From Streptococcus vestibularis ATCC 49124 (GTDB lineage: Bacteria > Bacillota > Bacilli > Lactobacillales > Streptococcaceae), in contig NZ_GL831113.1 of NCBI RefSeq assembly GCF_000188295.1, forward strand, positions 53,364-83,337: 29,974 nucleotides of DNA. Reading direction: 5' to 3'. Made by a program: the position numbers and the translations under genes. Under the pieces are notes generated by a model that was given only the letters and a program-made list of their open reading frames with translations, ran no database searches and was not told the DNA's origin. Each line of letters opens with the position of its first letter. Position 1 is the first letter of the stretch. Positions 24,987-29,974 of the stretch are shown in pieces.

Positions 24987-25161
24987 TATGGATAAGGATT
25001 TTGATCAGATATGTGAATACATATTGAAATTAAAGCGAGCAGAATTATTTCTTCATGGAATTAAACAACAAGATAAAACGAAGGCTCGTTTGTATCATGC
25101 GATGCTGGAATACTATGATGCTAACCATAAAAAAGAAAGACATATGAGAATTTTAAAATAA
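24967..25161 (+). CDS. Small helical protein of unknown function (64 aa)
   Basis: The start at 24967 is supported by GGAGG seven bases upstream, within the end of the second mobC-like gene. The protein is charged and helical (LKLKRAELFLHGIKQQDKTK, then ARLYHAMLEYYDANHKK) with no recognisable domain. As last gene of the operon it may act with the MobC-like proteins or in replication control; this is position-based inference. Confidence 0.6.
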   Translation: MFIFKSNMDKDFDQICEYILKLKRAELFLHGIKQQDKTKARLYHAMLEYYDANHKKERHMRILK

Positions 25162-25163
25162 GG

Positions 25164-25194
25164 AAACGCTGTTAAAAATTTTGCAGCGTTTTTT
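25164..25194 (+). terminator. Terminator of the rightward replication/mobilization operon
   Basis: AAACGCTG (25164-25171) pairs with CAGCGTTT (25184-25191), followed by T residues. It lies 2 bp after the small gene's stop. Confidence 0.88.
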
Positions 25195-25211
25195 ATATAT
25201 CTTCTTAAAAT

Positions 25212-25397
25212 ATTTGTACACACAAATGACAGTCAAATTGATTTTTGGGATTATTTTATCGAGAAGGAAAGATTTCTCATAATATGACTTTGCGAGCTCA
25301 GAGTCTGTATACACACACTCCCAAAATCATCCTAAAATTTGTATACACAAAGTGTATGTACTTTTTGGGATGATTTGAATTTTGGGGAATCCCCAAA
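25212..25397. other. Repeat-rich noncoding segment, candidate origin or oriT
   Basis: Several nested repeats are seen. A TGTAyACACA word occurs at 25215, 25306 and 25340. The word TTTTTGGGAT-n-ATTT occurs at 25242 and 25362. A 14-bp inverted repeat (AAATCATCCTAAAA 25324-25337; TTTTGGGATGATTT 25363-25376; one mismatch) encloses the third TGTA word, itself part of the palindrome TTTGT-ATAC-ACAAA. The palindrome TTTGGGG-AAT-CCCCAAA (25381-25397) closes the segment. No gene is present. Position behind rep and mobC-like genes suggests a replication or transfer origin. The rest of the stretch to 25534 shows nothing recognisable. Confidence 0.6.
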
Positions 25398-25534
25398 CCC
25401 CTGATGAATTATACGAGCAAAAAAATTTGGGAGTAAGTTTTAGAAAGAACTATTCTAAAGTATTTAAAATCTGACTTTAAGTAAATTTTTTATTATGTGA
25501 CTATTAGCCTGTCTCACTCCGCTAGGTGCGAGAC

Positions 25535-25557
25535 AAAAAAATACCCGCTATGCGGGT
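25535..25557 (-). terminator. Minus-strand terminator of the lipoprotein relic
   Basis: On the minus strand ACCCGC-ATA-GCGGGT-A is followed by seven T. It would end transcription coming from the lipoprotein relic at 25622-25999. Confidence 0.75.
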
Positions 25558-25558
25558 G

Positions 25559-25612
25559 TGTACTGACCCCCAAAAGTTAGACAGAAAAAATCTAACTTTT
25601 GGGGTCAGTACA
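25559..25612. repeat. 54-bp inverted-repeat cassette resembling paired IS3-family ends
   Basis: TGTACTGACCCCC... is repeated inverted as ...GGGGTCAGTACA, with arms of about 23 bp, one extra C in the left arm, and a core of about 9 bp. TG/CA tips and the TGACCCC(C)AAAAGTTAGA body resemble IS150-group IS3 ends. No transposase remains. It may be an internally deleted element or a long terminator hairpin. Confidence 0.55.
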
Positions 25613-25621
25613 AAAGCGTTT

Positions 25622-25999
25622 TTATTGTATAAAGAATATCAAATAGTTTGAGGGTTTTACTTGTCGCTGTATTTCTTCACTATCCTTTTTGTAATACTCC
25701 TGCTTTGTTCCTGAAATATCTACAGTGAATACGTCATCCTTGAAGGTATAATTCTCTTTTCGGTTTATGATATTAGAGCCAGTCGGTTCGATTGTTGCAC
25801 TGTCTTTATCAATTGTAAAGGTGTCGGCCTCTCCTTTGTTGCTATTTCCTTTGTTACCTGAAATGGTAAAGGCAACTTCATTTCTACTCTCGTTTATTCA
25901 ACGGTATTCGCCATCTAAAGAATTGCTTGATTGGTTAGAGCATGCAATTAATAAAATTGTAGATAGAGACACTAAAAGTAATGTGATAAATCTTTTCAT
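25622..25999 (-). pseudogene. Lipoprotein gene interrupted by one nonsense codon
   Basis: The minus-strand frame begins MKRFITLLLVSLSTILLIAC, with lipobox LIAC (Cys20) followed by SNQSSNSLDGEYR, then a TGA at 25898-25900. The same frame continues for 91 codons (INESRNEVAFTISG, ADTFTIDKDSATIEPTGSN, FKDDVFTVDISGTKQEYY) to a TAA at 25622. A TGG-to-TGA change at one codon would explain the break. The product would be a secreted lipid-anchored protein of about 125 aa, similar in style to small lipoproteins carried on streptococcal and lactococcal elements. The ribosome site is poor; a -10 (TATAAT, 26021-26026) lies upstream. Function is unknown. Confidence 0.75.
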
Positions 26000-26128
26000 T
26001 TACATACTTTTTATTTCTATATTATATTAAAGAAACATTACATAAGTAAGACAGTAATTTTTTAGGTTGATCTCTTTCTTTCGGGAAAATCATTATGTTT
26101 CGGAAAGTCAAGATTTTGTTATTATTTA

Positions 26129-26346
26129 TGATATACTGGTACCGTAATTATATCCTTACAGAGGTTAAGTAAGGGTTTCAGTACACGTCAATAGATGTCA
26201 AAATATTGATTTTAAGCGATTTTTGATTTTTGGAAACTCATTATATCGCACTACAAATCAATAAAAACTGTACCTTTTTTAGATAAATATATTATCTGGA
26301 TATTGAAGTTAAGCCCTGCTGTCATTTCGATGGCAGGGCTTTTTAA
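26129..26346 (+). ncRNA. Candidate untranslated RNA between an extended -10 promoter and a terminator
   Basis: TGA-TATACT (26129-26137) is an extended -10. A strong terminator follows at 26311-26345. The predicted transcript of about 200 nt (start near 26144) contains no credible reading frame. It has an inverted repeat CCTTAC...GTAAGG near its 5' end. It could be a regulatory RNA of the element or the relic of a lost gene. Confidence 0.35.
26311..26345 (+). terminator. Strong terminator upstream of cadD
   Basis: AAGCCCTGC (26311-26319) pairs with GCAGGGCTT (26333-26341), followed by TTT. It isolates the cadD promoter from upstream transcription. Confidence 0.85.
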
Positions 26347-26391
26347 TATTTGGTACACTAACTTCTTATCTGTATTTTGGTGGATTTTAAG

Positions 26392-26420
26392 TTGACATCT
26401 ACAAAGTTTAATGTTAGAAT
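26392..26420 (+). promoter_or_regulatory. cadD-cadX promoter
   Basis: TTGACA (26392-26397), a 17-bp spacer and TAGAAT (26415-26420). The operator palindrome begins 1 bp after the -10. Confidence 0.9.
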
Positions 26421-26421
26421 A

Positions 26422-26443
26422 CATTCAAAAATATATTTGAATG
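26422..26443. promoter_or_regulatory. CadX/CadC-type operator
   Basis: CATTCAAA (26422-26429) and TTTGAATG (26436-26443) form a dyad around AATATA, the layout of ArsR/SmtB metal-sensor operators of the CadC kind. It covers the transcription start, so the apo-repressor would block the operon and metal would release it. Confidence 0.85.
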
Positions 26444-26452
26444 AGGTATTTT

Positions 26453-27067
26453 ATGATTCAAAATGTTGTTACTTCAATAATCCTGTATTCTGGGACAGCC
26501 GTAGACTTACTTATTATCCTAATGTTATTTTTTGCCAAAAGAAAAAGCAGAAAAGACATCATTAACATCTATTTAGGACAATTTCTAGGCTCTGTTAGTC
26601 TAATATTGCTAAGTTTGCTTTTTGCATTTGTCTTAAATTATATTCCTAGTAAAGAGATTTTAGGTTTACTCGGTTTGATTCCAATTTTCCTAGGTCTCAA
26701 AGTTTTGCTTTTAGGAGATTCTGATGGAGAAGCTATTGCCAAAGAAGGTTTGCGCAAAGATAATAAAAACCTGATATTTCTAGTCGCTATGATTACTTTT
26801 GCAAGTTGTGGTGCTGACAATATTGGTGTCTTTGTTCCATATTTTACTACCTTAAATTTAGCAAATTTGATAGTAGCTTTACTTACCTTTCTAGTCATGA
26901 TTTATCTCTTGGTTTTTTCTGCCCAAAAATTGGCACAAGTCTCTTCTGTTGGAGAAATTTTGGAAAAATATAGCAGATGGTTTATTGCCGTTGTTTATTT
27001 AGGATTGGGGATATATATCCTGATTGAAAATAACAGTTTTGACATACTATGGACTATATTAGGCTAG
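26453..27067 (+). CDS. cadD: CadD cadmium resistance membrane protein
   Basis: CadD confers cadmium (and weak zinc) resistance, by efflux or binding. The 204-aa protein has five or six hydrophobic segments, starting MIQNVVTSIILYSGTAVDLL. The motif ITFASCGADNIGVFVPYF (about residues 112-129) is typical of the family. The start at 26453 is preferred to an ATG at 26441 inside the operator: GAGGT lies 5-9 nt before it and the family begins MIQNVV. It forms an operon with cadX. Such pairs are common on plasmids and integrated elements of streptococci, lactococci and staphylococci, fitting cargo acquired by transfer. Confidence 0.93.
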   Translation: MIQNVVTSIILYSGTAVDLLIILMLFFAKRKSRKDIINIYLGQFLGSVSLILLSLLFAFVLNYIPSKEILGLLGLIPIFLGLKVLLLGDSDGEAIAKEGLRKDNKNLIFLVAMITFASCGADNIGVFVPYFTTLNLANLIVALLTFLVMIYLLVFSAQKLAQVSSVGEILEKYSRWFIAVVYLGLGIYILIENNSFDILWTILG

Positions 27068-27078
27068 GAGAAAATATT

Positions 27079-27417
27079 ATGAAAAAAGATAGTATCTGCC
27101 AAGTGAATGTTATAAATCAGCAAAATATTACAACCGCAACGAACTACCTTGAAAAGGAAAAAGTCCAAAAATCACTTCGCATTTTAACAAAATTTACCGA
27201 TAATAAACAGATAAATATCATCTTCTATCTTCTTGCTGTTGAAGAACTCTGTGTCTGTGATATAGCCTGTTTACTAAATCTCAGTATGGCATCTACTTCC
27301 CACCATCTTCGTAAACTAGCCAATCAAAACATCTTGGGCACTAGAAGAGAGGGGAAAATTATATATTATTTTATAAAAGATGAGGAAATCAGGGATTTTT
27401 TTAATCAACTAGGATAA
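27079..27417 (+). CDS. cadX: CadX, ArsR/SmtB-family metal-responsive repressor
   Basis: The 112-aa winged-helix repressor has metal-site cysteines C7 (SICQVN) and C58/C60 (ELCVCD), matching the positions used by staphylococcal CadC. The second N-terminal Cys of CadC is absent. The recognition helix is in LNLSMASTSHHLRKLANQNI, followed by the wing GTRREGKIIYYFI. The start at 27079 has AGGAG upstream; an in-frame ATG at 27049 lies inside the end of cadD. It should bind the dyad at 26422-26443 and autoregulate the operon. Confidence 0.92.
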   Translation: MKKDSICQVNVINQQNITTATNYLEKEKVQKSLRILTKFTDNKQINIIFYLLAVEELCVCDIACLLNLSMASTSHHLRKLANQNILGTRREGKIIYYFIKDEEIRDFFNQLG

Positions 27418-27460
27418 CAACTATTTTTACTACTTTTCCATGATTCTAGGGAGCTACTCT

Positions 27461-27514
27461 ATGAAATTTTTTGATGAAAATTACTCACAAGAAATAATAT
27501 ATAGAACTGTTTAA
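27461..27514 (+). pseudogene. 17-codon frame, possible 5' stub of a deleted gene
   Basis: AGGGAG sits 7 nt before an ATG that encodes MKFFDENYSQEIIYRTV and then a stop. The good ribosome site with an abruptly ended frame suggests the start of a gene cut by deletion, next to the right end of the element. It may also be chance. Confidence 0.25.
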
Positions 27515-27608
27515 ATATCTTCAGGATAGAAAAAGAAATTGTCCAGGCACGAAGAAACTGTATATTTGTTGCTAAACTGTACATCATCTTTATGATACAG
27601 TATTTCGT

Positions 27609-27637
27609 ATTTCTCAACTACATAAGCTCCGAAAACT
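27609..27637 (-). repeat. 29-bp repeat, copy C (inverted, right end)
   Basis: Inverted copy of 22465-22493 (28 of 29 bp). It lies 8 bp from the right-hand GATAACC pair. An imperfect inverted repeat (ACTG..ATCAT / ATGAT..CAGT, about 27574-27602) lies beside it. Confidence 0.85.
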
Positions 27638-27644
27638 AAAATGT

Positions 27645-27662
27645 GATAACCCTTTGATAACC
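27645..27662 (+). repeat. Paired GATAACC sites, right end
   Basis: GATAACC at 27645 and 27656, with an 11-bp period, matches the left-end pair in spacing and orientation. It is about 100 bp from the right att site. Confidence 0.7.
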
Positions 27663-27763
27663 TCTCGATTTTCAAAAGGATTATATATGTAAATATTGAG
27701 GATTTATCTCTTAAAATTACTTGATTTTAGTGATAATTTACCATAAATATCATAATGTAGAAA

Positions 27764-27814
27764 AAACCAGGTCTTAAGAAAGCTCGTAAAGCTAGCCAGT
27801 TCTCAAAACGTTAA
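27764..27814 (+). repeat. Right attachment site, duplicated rpsI 3' end (attR)
   Basis: The segment encodes [16 protein letters not shown] and a stop, as in rpsI, but is detached from any gene. It differs from 21113-21163 only in a 7-bp block, with Ala-Ser-Gln encoded GCT AGC CAG rather than GCA TCA CAA. It marks the right end of the element. Confidence 0.92.
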
Positions 27815-27840
27815 GAACCAGCTACAATACAGAATTTACA

Positions 27841-27875
27841 ACACTTCATGGTTCACACCATGGGGTGTTTTTTTG
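27841..27875 (+). terminator. Terminator following the displaced rpsI tail
   Basis: ACACTTCATGGT (27841-27852) pairs with ACCATGGGGTGT (27857-27868), with two G-U pairs, and is followed by a T-run. It was probably the rplM-rpsI terminator before the present element inserted. Confidence 0.88.
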
Positions 27876-27900
27876 ATGATTTTTAACAAAATTCACACCA

Positions 27901-28299
27901 TTACTTTTTAAGATTACGATAGGCAATTTCTCCAACAGCCATTGGAATAACATTCGAAGTATTGACATAAGTCTTTGTTGTAATCGTGTCACTATGGGTT
28001 AGAGCTTCAGAAATAGCTTCAATAAATGTTTCAGCATGTTTAGCTAGCGGTGCTCCGGTATGTTGCAGTTTATGAGGTGTAGCATGTCTAAGTTCTGGAT
28101 GACGACGTTTGACAGATTTCATTTTATTTTTAAGATAGTCAGAGTGTAGAGGGCTATTAACATTACTCTTCATATCGATATAAGTAAAGACATATTGTTC
28201 ATCGGATTGGATAATTCCAAACTTTGATAGTTCGTATTTTTGTTGTTTTTCCCAAGAGGTAAGAAGCTGAAGTAAGTCATTAGAAATAGAGAAAATAGG
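27901..28299 (-). pseudogene. C-terminal remnant of a second tyrosine integrase
   Basis: The minus-strand frame from 28299 gives PIFSISNDLLQLLTSWEKQQ, then YELSKFGIIQSDEQYVFTYI. It runs on through HATPHKLQHTGAPLAKHAE and ALTHSDTITTKTYVNTSN to a stop at 27901. This is the end of a tyrosine recombinase: the usual H-x-x-R reads HKLQ, the LGH box reads LTH, and the Tyr is in KTYVNTS. An in-frame TAG at 28300-28302 and absence of the N-terminal two thirds show it is a relic. It has the same orientation and position relative to an rpsI tail as the intact integrase, suggesting an older element in the same site. Confidence 0.85.
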
Positions 28300-28353
28300 C
28301 TAGCAAAAACCTATTTCAGGAGAAAATAAAGTAAATCTCTCCACAATAAAACA

Positions 28354-28393
28354 CATACTATCAAGGTTTTGTAATACCTGATAGTATGCGTTT
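28354..28393 (+). terminator. Hairpin terminator, likely bidirectional
   Basis: CATACTATCA (28354-28363) pairs with TGATAGTATG (28379-28388), followed by CGTTTTT. On the minus strand it is followed by TGTTTTATT. No gene for it remains nearby. Confidence 0.65.
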
Positions 28394-28645
28394 TTAGAAT
28401 TTTAAATCCTGATTGCTTAGTCTCTTTTTCATTATAGTTCCGTTTGATTTATAGTTTTATTAATTCTATGGAGATTCATCATTTTGAGTAATAATAGTGC
28501 TTCCAGAAGTTAAAGATTCCATTTTATCCTTCAAGTGTCTGTATTAGATAATGTGTTCTAAATTTACTATATCTTGTTAGGATTTGAGTAGAATCATTGA
28601 TAACAGAGTGTTGCAAATCTAGTTAGCTGAATAATTTATATTTAT
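28394..28645. other. AT-rich stretch without recognisable genes
   Basis: No reading frame with a start and ribosome site, RNA gene or repeat was recognised here. It lies between the integrase relic and the stop of the ATPase gene and may be eroded element DNA. Confidence 0.5.
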
Positions 28646-29854
28646 CTATTTTTCTAGTAACCAATCTATGATATTTTTCTTCTCAATACCATTGTAATTT
28701 GCTGTGGGCTGAATCGTATCCATTGTTAATAGATATTTTGGGAATTGATCTTTAATGGCTTCTAGTGGTCTAAGTTCTCTTTCTAGTGTTTCTGGAGCAA
28801 GTGTTGTTTCACTGACTTGATAATAAGTGTAGTGACCAACATCAGTTACAACAACAAAATCAACCTCATATTTATCTAAATTACCAACATATACTTGCGA
28901 ATATCTACGTCTCAATTCCAAATAGACAATATTTTCCAAGATATGGCCAATATCTTCTTTGTGGTCTGGCAATAAGAGGTGTCGTAAACCTAAATCAACG
29001 GGATAATATTTTTCTAAGCGTTGTAATAATGCTCTGCCTTTTACATCAAAACGTGGAACGGAATAAAAAAGTAAACTGTCTGTCAAAGTCGTCAAATAAT
29101 TTTCCAAAGTATTATGGGATATTGAAACATTTTGGCTGACCAGGGTATTGCGAATCTTATTTGTTGATATTAAGCTACCTGTACTACTGAGAAGGGTTCG
29201 GACAATGCGTTCAATAATAGTAGGATTTGGATTTCCCAATCTAGTGACAATATCATTTAACAGTATTGAGTTATATATTCCTCTGAGATAGTCAATTTTT
29301 TCAGCGTAAGATGATGTTTGCAATAAGTAAGGGAAAGCACTAAAGAGATAATTGTTAAAAATTTCTGTTGTATTCAGATTCTCTGAGAGAGATTGCCCTG
29401 ATAGGTATTCTTCAAATGACAAAGGAAGGACCTCTATCTCAACATACCGACCAGTCAAGTTTGTAGCTAATTGACTGCTCATAAAGTAGGCGTTTGATCC
29501 AGTCAAATAGAGGTCAACATTTGGCAAGATGAATAGACTGTCTGCTACTAGTTCAAATTTTTCAACATGTTGAATTTCATCTAAAAAGATATAGTATGTT
29601 TTCTCCTTAACTAACCGCTCTTTTATATAAGTGAATAATGTTTGAAAATGTCGCAGTTCATAATAACTCAGATCTTCAAAATTGATGGATATAATCTGAT
29701 CCTCGTCTACCCCAGTTGCTAGTAACTCCTCTTTATAGAGTTGAAAAAGCACAGATTTACCAGCTCGTCTAACTCCACTTACAACCTTAATGATTTGGCG
29801 GTCACGATGTCTTCTTAAAAAGTCTAAATAATGTGGTCTTTTAATATAGTTCAT
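28646..29854 (-). CDS. AAA-family ATPase with DUF4143 domain
   Basis: The 402-aa protein has an N-terminal AAA_14-type P-loop domain. Walker A is SGVRRAGKSVL (about 26-36), Walker B IFLDEIQH (89-96) and sensor 1 YLTGSNAYF (about 116-124). A winged-helix region and the DUF4143 domain (about 190-350) follow, with ENIVYLELRRR and KYEVDFVV typical of the latter. The E-x-DF pattern recalls nuclease-like cores, but activity is unproven. The start at 29854 has GAGGT upstream; an in-frame ATG at 29884 overlaps the promoter. Such ATPases are widespread, often mobile, and of unknown function; a defence or toxin role has only been proposed. Confidence 0.85.
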   Translation of the reverse strand: MNYIKRPHYLDFLRRHRDRQIIKVVSGVRRAGKSVLFQLYKEELLATGVDEDQIISINFEDLSYYELRHFQTLFTYIKERLVKEKTYYIFLDEIQHVEKFELVADSLFILPNVDLYLTGSNAYFMSSQLATNLTGRYVEIEVLPLSFEEYLSGQSLSENLNTTEIFNNYLFSAFPYLLQTSSYAEKIDYLRGIYNSILLNDIVTRLGNPNPTIIERIVRTLLSSTGSLISTNKIRNTLVSQNVSISHNTLENYLTTLTDSLLFYSVPRFDVKGRALLQRLEKYYPVDLGLRHLLLPDHKEDIGHILENIVYLELRRRYSQVYVGNLDKYEVDFVVVTDVGHYTYYQVSETTLAPETLERELRPLEAIKDQFPKYLLTMDTIQPTANYNGIEKKNIIDWLLEK

Positions 29855-29872
29855 AATAGTTACCTCAAAGAT

Positions 29873-29901
29873 AGTATAATACAAATAGCAATTATTTTCA
29901 A
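29873..29901 (-). promoter_or_regulatory. Promoter of the DUF4143 ATPase
   Basis: The minus strand reads TTGAAA (29896-29901), a 17-bp spacer and TATACT (29873-29878). The -35 lies inside the first of two 26-bp palindromes. Confidence 0.8.
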
Positions 29902-29956
29902 ATATTTGGAAATAATATTTTATTTTTTTGATTATTTCTAAGTATTTAGAAATAAT
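29891..29956. repeat. Two near-identical 26-bp palindromes upstream of the ATPase
   Basis: Palindromes at 29891-29916 and 29931-29956 both start ATTATTT and end GAAATAAT, match at 22 of 26 positions, and have start points 40 bp apart. The second is a perfect 11-bp dyad around GTAT. The first covers the -35. They look like operators for a dimeric regulator encoded elsewhere. Confidence 0.7.
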
Positions 29957-29974
29957 AGATGGGGCTATTTAAAT

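Larger units (their letters stand above)
21164..27814. mobile_element. rpsI-integrated mobilizable/satellite element (6.65 kb)
   Basis: The element lies between two copies of the rpsI 3' end. In order it holds a tyrosine integrase and XRE repressor (minus strand), then a rightward operon of an excisionase-like wHTH protein, a phage-type replisome organizer, two MobC-like proteins and a small protein. A repeat-rich noncoding segment, a lipoprotein relic and cadD-cadX follow. No relaxase, coupling protein or type IV secretion gene is present, and no capsid or packaging genes. The module order fits an integrative mobilizable element or a relaxase-less hitchhiker; the phage-like replication gene and repressor switch also recall phage satellites. 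Confidence 0.88.

Noticed and set aside
25201..25400. CRISPR array
   Set aside because: The repeats are short, irregularly spaced and partly inverted; no constant repeat-spacer period exists here or elsewhere in the window.
25767..26030. 87-aa + strand frame
   Set aside because: It is antisense to a lipoprotein relic whose minus-strand reading has a signal peptide, lipobox and coherent sequence.
21164..27814. Calling the element a prophage
   Set aside because: Apart from a phage-type replication domain and a repressor switch there are no structural, packaging or lysis genes; MobC-like proteins point to mobilization instead.

Overview
The window is most likely chromosomal DNA of a Streptococcus of the salivarius group, probably S. 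thermophilus or a close relative. The evidence is low-GC DNA, streptococcal housekeeping protein sequences and gene clusters (rpsB-tsf, ctsR-clpC, pnp, cysE-cysS-mrnC, rlmB-yacP-degV, rplM-rpsI), and several decayed genes, which is typical of the dairy species. The species is inferred; no rRNA is present.

Region 1 (1-3870): the end of an upstream transcript, tRNA-Cys, a broken ahpF whose redox cysteines are also lost, and the rpsB-tsf translation operon with an internal GC-rich hairpin. Region 2 (3881-10560): a small membrane protein, the CtsR-controlled ctsR-clpC stress operon, and two tandem D-alanyl-D-alanine carboxypeptidases. Region 3 (10560-16411): pnp, an SseB-like gene, cysE, two unlisted membrane miniproteins, cysS and mrnC, closely packed and mostly co-transcribed. 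Region 4 (16418-20260): a decayed Ser/Thr-rich protein with a C-terminal membrane anchor, rlmB-yacP-degV, and a decayed membrane-protein/XRE-regulator pair. Region 5 (20297-21163): rplM-rpsI.

Region 6 (21164-27814) is a 6.65-kb integrated element in the 3' end of rpsI. It is bounded by 51-bp duplications of the rpsI tail, and the two copies differ only by a 7-bp block that leaves the protein unchanged. It carries a tyrosine integrase, a repressor with a three-operator divergent switch, an excisionase-like wHTH protein, a phage-type replisome organizer, two MobC-like ribbon-helix-helix proteins without a relaxase, a repeat-rich origin/oriT-like segment, a nonsense-mutated lipoprotein gene and a cadD-cadX cadmium-resistance cargo. 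It looks like a small integrative mobilizable or satellite-type element that would depend on a helper for transfer. Paired GATAACC sites at both ends and a 29-bp repeat in three copies are candidate recombination or regulatory sites.

Region 7 (27815-29974): just beyond the right att site lies the C-terminal remnant of another integrase in the same orientation, suggesting an older element in the same site (accretion). A DUF4143-type AAA ATPase follows, with two near-identical 26-bp palindromes at its promoter.
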